Part shown: one piece after another, positions 1-6,976 of the stretch
Numbering within the stretch: position 1 is the first letter of the stretch
Layout of the letters: each line of letters begins with the position of its first letter
NCBI GenBank assembly: GCA_938010745.1
Contig: CALLVF010000009.1
Coordinates: 1-20,679, forward strand
From: an uncultured Patescibacteria group bacterium
GTDB taxonomy: Bacteria; Patescibacteriota; Microgenomatia; UBA1406; GWC2-37-13
Reading direction: 5' to 3'
Length of the DNA stretch: 20,679 bases
Made by a program: the position numbers and the translations under genes
The notes under the pieces: model-generated
Database searches by the model: none
What the model was told of the DNA's origin: nothing
The model's input: the letters and a program-made list of their open reading frames with translations, nothing else

Positions 1-472
1 TTAAGAAAAAACCCTTTTTTAAAAGTTCAAGAGAATGTTTTCTAACATTATAATGATAGACGCCTGGTTTTAAAAAATCAATTTTTGAAAAATTAAATAA
101 ATATATTTCTAAAGGATATCTTGCCCCAGCTGAAGGATAAAACCGTTTTGAATCATCAAAACTATTTTTTTTAATTAAATTTATACCCGCGCAAAAATAT
201 AACAATGAAGAAAGTTCGTTAAGAGTTATTTTTCCACCACCTTTTCTTAAACTTCTTCTTTTTAATAAAGTTTCAAATAAATTAGCTTTTTTTATTTTAG
301 GAAGCGGTAAGTAAAAATTAGGAAATCTTTCGTATTCTTTGAAGTAGATCTTCTTCCAAACTAAGGGGTAGTCTTTTCTATTTATACGAGTAATAATTCC
401 CCTTTGTCGTTTAAAATGATATTTTAAGAAGAGATAGGTTTGGTTTTTTTTAAAAACATTTTTGCATTTCAT
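1..472 (-). CDS. SagB-type (McbC-like) azoline dehydrogenase, N-terminal part, cut by window edge
   Basis: About 157 codons are readable from the ATG at 472-470; the C-terminus lies beyond position 1. The translation carries the SagB/nitroreductase-fold signature: RRSLRKG near residue 73 (FMN phosphate binding in this family), ITLNELSSLLYFCAGIN, then RFYPSAGARYPLEIYLF and LKPGVYHYN with a following HSLELL. In the family, SagB-type enzymes are FMN-dependent dehydrogenases that oxidise peptide thiazolines/oxazolines to azoles. The start follows the YcaO stop by only two bases (TAG-AA-ATG), so translation is probably coupled. No Shine-Dalgarno site is seen. The family call is firm from the motif string; the substrate is unknown, and a non-RiPP nitroreductase is a less likely alternative given the YcaO neighbour. 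Confidence 0.85.
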   Translation of the reverse strand, partial: MKCKNVFKKNQTYLFLKYHFKRQRGIITRINRKDYPLVWKKIYFKEYERFPNFYLPLPKIKKANLFETLLKRRSLRKGGGKITLNELSSLLYFCAGINLIKKNSFDDSKRFYPSAGARYPLEIYLFNFSKIDFLKPGVYHYNVRKHSLELLKKGFFL

Positions 473-474
473 TT

Positions 475-1713
475 CTATGGTAAGGGATGGGGAATATCTT
501 TAACTTTAATTTTATTAAATCGAGGATGATTAATGTAGGCAAATTTTTTATCCAAAGAAAGGGGAATAAGATCAAATGAAATTGCCTTACAAGCATAAAT
601 TGAAAAATTTTTACTATAATTTTCTGGTGAAATTTTTTTAATAAATACCTTAATTTTGTTCTTTTTAAAAATTTCTTTTAAGTAGTTGATTGCTACTTGA
701 GGGTTTATCTTAATATTAATAAAGTTTTTTTTAATTTCGGTCATTTTTCTGCTTTTAAATAAATAATTAAAATAAGAGAGGTTTTCTTTTTTTGCCCAGT
801 ATAAAAGTCTTTCAGTTATTGGGATATTTTTTGCTATTTTAAAAATTAATTTTCTATTTTTTATATTAACCATATCTCTTAATGAGTTGATAGTTTGAAA
901 TGTCTCCAATATTGCTTTATAGATGGCCTTCTGGTAATTAAGATTACAGCTGCAGCCAACAGTTAACGATGGTCCTTTATGGGTTTTATCAATTAAAAAG
1001 CAAGAAACGGTTGGAATTTTAAGGTCAGTTGTTATATCAAAAACAAAAAGGTCAAAGTAAAAGGATTTCGCTTTTTTTATTAAATTTTTAATTTTATTAT
1101 CCTCAATCTTTTCCAGAATTATTTTTGGTGCTTCATTTTTTTCGTAAAAAAATTTAGCAAAAGCATCCCTTTCTATTAGTTCATACAGGGAATTTAATAA
1201 AGCTTCGTAAAGATTTAAATGACAAGCTGTTCCTGTGCTATCGGGGATTCTTATTGTTTTTTCATTAAAGGGGTAAATATATACAAGTTGAGCGGGGATA
1301 AAAAAATATTTTTTAGTATTAATTTCTTCAACCTTTACCCAATGAATTGGTGTTTTTGTAAAATTTTGTTTATTTGGAAAATGAAAAAAAAGATTAGGGT
1401 CAATAAATCGATGCTTATTTTTAAAATTGGAGAATGAACCTATTATTAGATTCTTCTCAGGCTTAGTTAAAAAAAATCTTTCTAGAGTTTCCATTATTGT
1501 TTTTATTATTGCTTCATTTTTATTCTCAGAGATAGCGTTAGCAATTAGTTCATTTTTAGGTTCACCTTTATCATTAAATAAATTATAAGTAGTGGCAAAT
1601 TGATAGAAAAAGGGATAGTCATTATAAAAATCAATTTGATAAATACCCTTTATTATATTTTTTTTAGAACTAAGATACTTATTTAACAGTTTTATTTTTT
1701 CTTTTAGATGCAT
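475..1713 (-). CDS. YcaO-domain cyclodehydratase (azoline-forming type)
   Basis: A 412-residue protein, the usual length of a stand-alone TOMM D-protein. YcaO ATP/Mg-site motifs are visible in order: ETLER (E75, E78, R79), STGTA at 159-163 followed by ELIERD (E178, E181, R182), and ILETFQ (E270, Q273). The last five residues are PHPLP, an exact PxPxP tail; in azoline-forming YcaOs this C-terminal tail reaches the active site and is needed for cyclodehydration, whereas TfuA-linked thioamidating YcaOs normally lack it. The inferred role is ATP-dependent cyclisation of Cys/Ser/Thr in a ribosomal peptide, with SagB downstream as oxidase. No E1-like or ocin-ThiF partner that would supply the leader-recognition domain is in view. 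The start at 1713 lies inside the upstream small ORF. Strongly Lys/Ile/Asn-rich. Confidence 0.9.
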   Translation of the reverse strand: MHLKEKIKLLNKYLSSKKNIIKGIYQIDFYNDYPFFYQFATTYNLFNDKGEPKNELIANAISENKNEAIIKTIMETLERFFLTKPEKNLIIGSFSNFKNKHRFIDPNLFFHFPNKQNFTKTPIHWVKVEEINTKKYFFIPAQLVYIYPFNEKTIRIPDSTGTACHLNLYEALLNSLYELIERDAFAKFFYEKNEAPKIILEKIEDNKIKNLIKKAKSFYFDLFVFDITTDLKIPTVSCFLIDKTHKGPSLTVGCSCNLNYQKAIYKAILETFQTINSLRDMVNIKNRKLIFKIAKNIPITERLLYWAKKENLSYFNYLFKSRKMTEIKKNFINIKINPQVAINYLKEIFKKNKIKVFIKKISPENYSKNFSIYACKAISFDLIPLSLDKKFAYINHPRFNKIKVKDIPHPLP

Positions 1714-1855
1714 GGTAAATAGAAAAAATTATAAAATCTAAAATATCATTGAATAAAATATTTTCTGGAGAAAATTGAATACTTTTAAGATTGCTTGTTG
1801 AAAAATCTCTTCTAGCAAACTTTCTGATCTTTTTGATAACTTCTTTGTAAGTCAT
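1679..1855 (-). CDS. Small ORF (58 aa) nested between radical SAM and YcaO genes
   Basis: This ATG-initiated frame begins 44 bases inside the end of the radical SAM gene and ends 35 bases inside the start of the YcaO gene, so it bridges the whole gap between them. The product starts MTYKEVIKKIRKFARRDF, is basic at both ends (terminal KRKNKTVK) and has a hydrophobic middle around ILDFIIFSIYHA. It contains no cysteine and only a few Ser/Thr, so it does not look like a typical azole precursor, though the position is where a precursor or a small binding adaptor would be expected. No family is recognised. The reading frame may be real (the double overlap suggests coupling) or a chance frame in AT-rich DNA. 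Confidence 0.45.
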   Translation of the reverse strand: MTYKEVIKKIRKFARRDFSTSNLKSIQFSPENILFNDILDFIIFSIYHASKRKNKTVK

Positions 1856-2837
1856 ATTTAAAATTGTTAGTTAAAAAAGCTATGCAAGGACCTGGACATT
1901 TATTGGGTTTATGGCCGTAAAAAGGACATTTTTTACAGACATTTTGATATATTTTACTCCAATATTGATATCTTTTTGCTAGAAATTTTGCGTTTAAAGT
2001 CTGTAACCTACTGTTTTTTAATTTTAAACGATGTTTAGTGGAGAGAGGAAAGCAGTGAAAAGCGCTTAAATCTGTCTGAATATCCATACTACTGGCTTTA
2101 CCAAAGCATCCCCAACCTAGCACATCAATATTATTTTTCTTTAAGTATTGATACTGTTTGGTGGTAAACATGCAGCGAGTTAATCCACAATTTAAGCTTA
2201 TTTTAAGTTTAGGATTTATTTGTTTAAGATTTTTAATAAGCTGATAGAATTTAGCACCGATTTTTGGAAAATCCTCAAATTGGTAATAATTTTTTTCCCC
2301 CGCAACTGGATTTGAAAGACCAATTCTTATAATTTTAACTTTATCAAAAATAGCTCTAGGAATGGTTTTAAAAATTATTTCTAAATCAGTAGTATTGTCA
2401 ATAGTTAAAGATAGGGTAACCTCAGTTTTTTGAGAGAAAAAAAGAATCCTTTTAACAACATTCTCTCTGATTTTTTTATTAAAAATAAATCCAGGCGTAA
2501 CTACATTGAAGGTAAATTTGATGCGAGGAAGATTCTGGCTTAAGAAACTTGCTTTTTCATCAGAAAAAATACCATTGGTAAAGATTTGAACATAAGTAAA
2601 GTGTTTCAGAGACAAATTGATAATTTTGTTAAAAGAGGAGTGAAGAGTTGGTTCACCACCTAAAATTTTGACAGTATCAATTTTATTTTTTATTTTTTTC
2701 ATTTTAAGTAGAATTGTTTTAAAATCAGCAAGACTCATTTCTTTTTTTATTAATTGATTGTTCATTTCAGTTAAGGCAAAACAAAAGGAGCAATTTTGAT
2801 TGCAGAAATTAGTAACAAGGATATTTGGAGGATACAT
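1812..2837 (-). CDS. Radical SAM protein with SPASM-like C-terminal Cys region
   Basis: A 341-residue protein. The radical SAM cluster motif CX3CX2C is at C12, C16, C19 (FCNQNCSFC), followed by the SAM-binding GGEP at 60-63. The C-terminal half holds further cysteines C217, C222, C244, C262 and then CKKC (301, 304) and KCPGPC (314, 318), a CxxC...CxGxC pattern typical of SPASM or twitch auxiliary [4Fe-4S] domains found in peptide-modifying enzymes such as sactipeptide and ranthipeptide synthases. It also ends in a cysteine. It leads the gene group with small ORF, YcaO and SagB, so the inferred role is radical modification of the same ribosomal peptide. The exact reaction cannot be told from sequence. 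There is no RRE (leader-binding) domain that I can recognise. Confidence 0.85.
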   Translation of the reverse strand: MYPPNILVTNFCNQNCSFCFALTEMNNQLIKKEMSLADFKTILLKMKKIKNKIDTVKILGGEPTLHSSFNKIINLSLKHFTYVQIFTNGIFSDEKASFLSQNLPRIKFTFNVVTPGFIFNKKIRENVVKRILFFSQKTEVTLSLTIDNTTDLEIIFKTIPRAIFDKVKIIRIGLSNPVAGEKNYYQFEDFPKIGAKFYQLIKNLKQINPKLKISLNCGLTRCMFTTKQYQYLKKNNIDVLGWGCFGKASSMDIQTDLSAFHCFPLSTKHRLKLKNSRLQTLNAKFLAKRYQYWSKIYQNVCKKCPFYGHKPNKCPGPCIAFLTNNFKYDLQRSYQKDQKVC

Positions 2838-2908
2838 TTTATAATTATTAACTTTTTATCACCCGATTAAAAATTTAACACATTAGGTTTTATTCAGTAA
2901 TAAATGAG

Positions 2909-2914
2909 ATTATA
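2909..2914 (-). promoter_or_regulatory. Candidate -10 box upstream of the RiPP-type gene group
   Basis: On the minus strand a perfect TATAAT lies 71 bases upstream of the radical SAM start, in the 94-base gap after the PBP2 gene. No clear -35 is seen. If used, the RiPP genes form their own transcription unit rather than a tail of the PBP2 operon. Confidence 0.35.
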
Positions 2915-2931
2915 TAATATTTTTAAATTTC

Positions 2932-4572
2932 TCACTCTCTCCTTTCAAAATAATCTTTCAAAATTTCCTTAGCAATTGGGCCGGCGATGTCTGAGCCTTG
3001 GCCGGCGTTTTCTACCAAGATAGTTAATACAATTTCTGGATTATCAAATGGAGCAATAACTGTGATCCAAGCATGAGGTAGGGAGGTTTTTGATTGTGAT
3101 TCAGCTGTCCCTGTTTTGCAGCCAACTGGAATTTCTTTAATTTTGAGATTTTCATTTTTAATTTTAAAATTAAAAAGTGGCCAACCGGTTCCTCCTGGCG
3201 AACAAGCTTTCCTCATACCTTCGCGAATAAGATTAAGTGTTTTAGAGGAAATTGGTAACTTTTTACACTTCTTTTCTATTTGCCACTTACTATTATCTAT
3301 TTTCAGCAGTTGGGGTTGACAAATATAGCCGCCATTGGCAAAAACTGCCGTTGATATAGCCACTTGAAGGGGAGTGACAATTATGTATCCTTGTCCAATT
3401 GAGAAGTTGTAGGTATCACCTAGATACCACCTTTCATTTAAGACCTCTTTTTTCCAGAATGATGATGGAATAAGGCCTTCTGTTTCCTCAATTCCAATGT
3501 GGGTTTTTTTGCCAAATCCTAATTTTTCTGCCCATTTTCTTATTCTTTCAACTCCAGTTTTTTCACCAACAGTATAAAAAAATATATCATTGGAGCGAGC
3601 AATCGCCTTAACAACATTAACCATCCCGTCAGTTTTTCCATATTGCAAAAAATACCAGTTGCCAAATTCCAAAGGTCCAGCTTTTAAAATCCCAGTATCT
3701 TCAATTAGTGTTTTTTCATCAATAATTTCTTCCTCCAAAGCAGCATTTGCTACTGCTAGTTTAAAGACTGATCCAGGTGGGTAAACTCCTTCAGTTGCAC
3801 GATTAAATAAAGGTTTGCTATCATTTTCTAAATAACTTCTGATTGCCTTAACATTCCCCTCTTCAAAGTCTTGAGGGGAAAAAGAAGGCGATGAAACTAA
3901 GGTTAAAACCTCGCCCGTTTGCGGCTTTAAAGCAACAACTGCCCCCTTTTTTTCCTTTATAAGCTCATAAGCTTTTTTTTGAAGAAGAAGATCAATTGAA
4001 AGCTTAAGACTTTGCCCATCCTCTGGCGGGACTAAAGTTAGGGCTTTTAAAAATTTTCCTCGAGCATCAACCTCAATTAATTTTTTTCCTGGTTTTCCCC
4101 GTAGTTGACAATCAAACAGTTTCTCTACCCCTTTTTTTCCTACCTTATCGGCTAATTTTAATTTTGTCAGGCAAGAGTCGTTTTTAAGATCTTCTTTATC
4201 AGCCAGTTGTCGATAACCAATAAGGTGAGCTACAGCTTCTTGTTCTTGATAGATTCGCTTTGATTGGAGGCGATTGAGATTTTTGTTTGTATCTGCTGGT
4301 TGGTTGTAGGCAATGGTTAATCCTTTTCGATCAAAAAGTGCACCTCTTTTTGCCTCAATTAATATCTCGCGAAGACGATTTTGCTCTGATAAATTGCGAT
4401 AATATTCTCCTTTAACAATGGTTAATTGAAACAGGCGAATAAAAATTATGGCAAAAAAAAGAGCAATAAAAAAAATGAAGCTAAAGAAAAGATAGGGGGA
4501 TTGGGAGGTTTTATTTCGATTAAATTTTATCCCTCCAGGATGAGCTTTTTGGAAAGGAGGAAGGCGATTCAT
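2932..4572 (-). CDS. mrdA: Penicillin-binding protein 2 family peptidoglycan transpeptidase
   Basis: A 546-residue class B PBP. A cytoplasmic N-terminus and one membrane anchor (about residues 27-50) are followed by the dimerisation region (RGALFDRKG at 76-84) and the transpeptidase domain. The catalytic motifs are all present: SVFK with S268 and K271, S327-N-D329 (SxD form as in PBP2) and KTG at 486-488. It cross-links peptidoglycan for cell elongation, normally with a RodA partner, which is not in the window. A Lys/Asn-rich insert (about residues 468-480) just before the KTG strand is encoded by repeat-like AT words and looks like an in-frame repeat insertion. The first codons contain an anti-SD-like CCTCCTTTCC, probably by chance. 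Confidence 0.92.
   Translation of the reverse strand: MNRLPPFQKAHPGGIKFNRNKTSQSPYLFFSFIFFIALFFAIIFIRLFQLTIVKGEYYRNLSEQNRLREILIEAKRGALFDRKGLTIAYNQPADTNKNLNRLQSKRIYQEQEAVAHLIGYRQLADKEDLKNDSCLTKLKLADKVGKKGVEKLFDCQLRGKPGKKLIEVDARGKFLKALTLVPPEDGQSLKLSIDLLLQKKAYELIKEKKGAVVALKPQTGEVLTLVSSPSFSPQDFEEGNVKAIRSYLENDSKPLFNRATEGVYPPGSVFKLAVANAALEEEIIDEKTLIEDTGILKAGPLEFGNWYFLQYGKTDGMVNVVKAIARSNDIFFYTVGEKTGVERIRKWAEKLGFGKKTHIGIEETEGLIPSSFWKKEVLNERWYLGDTYNFSIGQGYIIVTPLQVAISTAVFANGGYICQPQLLKIDNSKWQIEKKCKKLPISSKTLNLIREGMRKACSPGGTGWPLFNFKIKNENLKIKEIPVGCKTGTAESQSKTSLPHAWITVIAPFDNPEIVLTILVENAGQGSDIAGPIAKEILKDYFERRE
3133..3171 (-). repeat. Repeat-like insert inside the PBP2 gene
   Basis: AT-only words of the type TTTTAATTTT/AAAATT encode a Lys/Asn/Ile-rich stretch immediately before the KTG motif, where PBP2 proteins are usually compact. 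The same words occur in intergenic DNA around 4580-4700. Confidence 0.5.
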
Positions 4573-4738
4573 AAAAGTTAAAAATTAAAAATCAAAAGCT
4601 CAAGGTTATAGTTCAAAATTAAAAATTATTTAAGTCTTCAATATCCATTTTTAACTTTTAATCTCAATTATAAGCTACTTCGTTAATTTTTCAGAGCAAA
4701 CTATGAATTGATCTTTGATCTAGTCTATGGGTTAACCT

Positions 4739-5947
4739 TTAACTTATAAAATACCCTTGACCAAAAAATGCTAGAGAGAGAATATGGAAAATAAGAAATG
4801 TAATGGCAATTAATATTTTAATCCATTTATTTTTTATTTGAGAAAGAAAAATAAAAAATGATAAAGAGAAGAGAGCATAGCGGGGGATGGAGGAAAAAGT
4901 CCCTGTTAATGTTGGCAGTAAGAGATTAACAAAAGAAAAAATATTAAAACCTAATAATTGAGTATCTGAAATTTGGCTTGTCTTTTTTTTGCTTGCGCAA
5001 AGCATTTTGGGCCGGTATTTGTTATTGGCAAAAAAATTTAATTTTAATTTTTTTACAAGATCAAGAGTTAAAATAAAAAAGACAAAGGCAAAAATAAAAA
5101 ATTCAAACAAAGAAACAAAATATTGAAAGTTAAAAGAGGAGGTAAAAAATATTTTTAAATATCGCCAGATGACTTGAGGTAATAAAATTAAATGGGTTGA
5201 GCGGTTAGCGCCAAAAGCTGGTTGTGCATTTAAGAAAAAAAGAGGATCCCCAGTTGTTTGCCAAAGATAAAATGAATAAAAAGAAAAACCAAGAAAAGGA
5301 GAAAAAAGAGTAATTAAGTAATTAAGTAATTGAGTAATTGAGGGTCTTTGTCCTATTTTTTTAATTAGATTAAACAATATAGGAATAAATAAAAATACTC
5401 CAATAAACCTTGTTAATGAGGTAAGAAAAGAGAAAAATGCAGCCAGAAGATATTTTTCCTTTTTTAAAAAATAAAGTGAGGAAGCAAACAAAAAGAAAAA
5501 CAATCCTTCAGTGTAGAGGGCACCAAAAAAAAAGGAGGTTGGGAAAAGAAGCAATATCGTTATTAGATATTTGATATTTGATATTTGATACTCTTTAAGA
5601 AGTTGGCAAAAAAGATATAAACCAACAAGAAAAGCCATATTGGATATCATAAAACCAGCTATTAAAGAGTTACCAAAAAAAATTACCGTTGTTGCTTTTA
5701 TTAAAATAGGATATAAAGGAAAAAAAGCCTGTTGATATTGGCTGTATCCTTTTTGGGCAATTAAAAGATAATGAACACCATCAAAATTGGCTAATTTACT
5801 GAGAAAATCAGGTAGTTGAAAAGAAGCTAAAATCTCTTTATAAGGAAAAAAACCTAAATAGGGCAAGAAATAAGGAGCAAAAAAAAGAATTAAACAATCA
5901 AATGCCCGCCAAATTAAAAAAAATAAAAAAATTTTTTTAAAACTCAT
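4739..5947 (-). CDS. PIG-V-like GT-C glycosyltransferase (mannosyltransferase family), multi-pass membrane protein
   Basis: A polytopic membrane protein with about ten hydrophobic segments. The N-terminal loop has FDGVHY (residues 55-60) and AFFPLYP (74-80), the signature of PIG-V-like GT-C enzymes, which use a polyprenyl-phosphate sugar and carry a catalytic Asp (here D56) in the first extracytoplasmic loop. The inferred role is transfer of a sugar, probably mannose-like, to a lipid or surface glycan. An in-frame ATG exists ten codons upstream (5977), but a perfect TATAAT ends exactly six bases before the ATG at 5947, so transcription should start at or near this ATG, and 5947 is chosen. Repeat-derived inserts encode ISNIKYLI and PSITQLLNYL. 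There is a short Phe-rich stretch at the C-terminus. Confidence 0.82.
   Translation of the reverse strand: MSFKKIFLFFLIWRAFDCLILFFAPYFLPYLGFFPYKEILASFQLPDFLSKLANFDGVHYLLIAQKGYSQYQQAFFPLYPILIKATTVIFFGNSLIAGFMISNMAFLVGLYLFCQLLKEYQISNIKYLITILLLFPTSFFFGALYTEGLFFFLFASSLYFLKKEKYLLAAFFSFLTSLTRFIGVFLFIPILFNLIKKIGQRPSITQLLNYLITLFSPFLGFSFYSFYLWQTTGDPLFFLNAQPAFGANRSTHLILLPQVIWRYLKIFFTSSFNFQYFVSLFEFFIFAFVFFILTLDLVKKLKLNFFANNKYRPKMLCASKKKTSQISDTQLLGFNIFSFVNLLLPTLTGTFSSIPRYALFSLSFFIFLSQIKNKWIKILIAITFLIFHILSLAFFGQGYFIS
5311..5342 (-). repeat. TAATT(A/G)AGTAATTGAG-type tandem words within the GT-C gene
   Basis: Iterated AGTAATT(A/G) words encode SITQLLNY on the minus strand. The same peptide is encoded by similar words at about 18811-18843 in an unrelated glycosyltransferase gene. 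Confidence 0.7.
5562..5590 (-). repeat. GATATTT tandem words within the GT-C gene
   Basis: Three consecutive copies of GATATTT plus flanks encode YQISNIKYLI. The reverse-complement word (ATCAAATATC) recurs in intergenic DNA at 6182-6191. Confidence 0.6.
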
Positions 5948-5953
5948 AAAAAA

Positions 5954-5959
5954 ATTATA
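5954..5959 (-). promoter_or_regulatory. -10 box TATAAT, six bases before the GT-C start
   Basis: A perfect TATAAT reads on the minus strand with a six-base gap to ATG at 5947. It implies a leaderless transcript and rules against the upstream ATG at 5977, which would precede the promoter element. Confidence 0.6.
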
Positions 5960-5977
5960 ACCGATAACGCTAAACAC

Positions 5978-6346
5978 TTAACATCTAACACCTAACTTTT
6001 AACTTTATAAACTTTTAAAATTTATTTTGTAGAAAGTGGAACGTAAAACGTCTAATTCCTAATTTCTAGTTTATAAATTGTCAAGGTGAGCTTGACGCAC
6101 CATGATTTTGACGAAGCATGACTGTTTCCTACCTTACCCTTTGTCAAGCTCAGGGTGAAAGAAAACTTTCTAATTACTAATATCAAATATCTGCCCGAAA
6201 TGCTTCGCATAGGGCAAAGCAGACGGGTCAAATACTAAATTTCAAATGACAAATGTCAAATAACAAATAACAAATAACGATTAACTAATAACAAATTTCT
6301 ATTTTTTCAATTTTTTAATTTTCAATAAAAATACGCTTTCTTTTTT
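5978..6346. repeat. Repeat-rich intergenic block without a gene
   Basis: The block holds an inverted pair TGAGCTTGAC (6087-6096) / GTCAAGCTCA (6143-6152), a local hairpin GTCAAG-5-CTTGAC (6080-6096), a small hairpin GCCC...GGGC around ATGCttcGCAT (6193-6215), and then CAAATAAC/CAAATGAC-type words to about 6300. A segment at 6197-6232 matches part of the tatD gene. It has no coding frame of note. It resembles the dispersed non-coding repeats found in many Patescibacteria genomes rather than a CRISPR array. Confidence 0.6.
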
Positions 6347-6355
6347 TGCTAAAAT
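6347..6355 (+). promoter_or_regulatory. Extended -10 promoter candidate for the dCMP deaminase gene
   Basis: The sequence TGCTAAAAT is a TGn-extended -10. No clear -35 is present. It would give a leader of roughly 100 bases before the start at 6462. Confidence 0.4.
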
Positions 6356-6461
6356 ATTTTAGAAAATCTACACATCGACGGATAAATATGTTTGCTTGGC
6401 AAATTTCAGGTTGGAGAGTTTTGTAGTTTAAATATTTGATTCCATTATCTTAACAAAACAT

Positions 6462-6914
6462 ATGATAAAACCTACATGGGATAAGTATTTTATGAAAATG
6501 GCAGAAGTAGTCAGACTTCGAGCTGATTGTCTGCGGCGACAAGTTGGTGCCGTTTTGGTGAAAGATTTTCGAATTATTGCCACAGGCTACAATGGCACAC
6601 CTTATGGGATTAAAAATTGTTCTGATGGTGGGTGTCAGCGCTGTCTTCTTCGTCATCAAGGCAAATTAGAATCAGGAGAAAAAGAAGAAAGCTGCATCTG
6701 CCTTCATGCCGAGCAAAACGCTATCATTCAGGCAGCGTATCTAGGAGTCTCAACCAAAGGCGCTACCTTATACTCCACCACTAATCCTTGCTCAACTTGT
6801 GCCAAAATGCTGATAAACGCTGGTGTTGTCCGGATAGTCTGTAGAATGGAGCATCATGATAAAGAGGGGATAAATTTGCTTAAAAAAGCGAAGATAAAAG
6901 CAGAACTTACATGA
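6462..6914 (+). CDS. dCMP deaminase family protein (ComEB-like)
   Basis: A 150-residue cytidine/deoxycytidylate deaminase. The catalytic zinc site is H82-A-E84 (proton shuttle E84) and P-C110-STC113. Additional cysteines C53, C58 and C61 together with C78/C80 resemble the extra structural zinc site seen in dCMP deaminases. The family converts dCMP to dUMP, feeding thymidylate synthesis; it is cytoplasmic. The early QVGAVLV and GYNGTP segments match the family fold. The protein is somewhat shorter than average but complete. The start is the first ATG, with no Shine-Dalgarno. The gene is followed after 62 bases by the secreted GH-like gene, probably without functional link. Confidence 0.9.
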   Translation: MIKPTWDKYFMKMAEVVRLRADCLRRQVGAVLVKDFRIIATGYNGTPYGIKNCSDGGCQRCLLRHQGKLESGEKEESCICLHAEQNAIIQAAYLGVSTKGATLYSTTNPCSTCAKMLINAGVVRIVCRMEHHDKEGINLLKKAKIKAELT

Positions 6915-6976
6915 TATTTTATTATTGCCTCCTATGATTAAATTTAAAATTCAAATCTTAAGTTTCAAAGCTTAAA

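Noticed and set aside
4552..4566. Shine-Dalgarno-like GGAAAGGAGGAAGG on the plus strand near the PBP2 start
   Set aside because: It lies on the strand opposite to the PBP2 gene and inside its first codons; no plus-strand ORF follows.
5948..5977. Upstream ATG at 5977 as the start of the GT-C gene
   Set aside because: The -10 box at 5954-5959 lies within this extension, so an mRNA made from it could not contain the upstream ATG.
6240..6300. CAAATAAC/CAAATGAC words resembling a short direct-repeat array
   Set aside because: Units are short, irregular and without spacers of constant length; no CRISPR structure or cas gene is present.
6388..6426. Short ORF MFAWQISGWRVL before the dCMP deaminase gene, possible Trp-containing leader peptide
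   Set aside because: No attenuator hairpin or Trp-related gene follows, no ribosome binding site is visible, and a 12-codon ORF is likely by chance.
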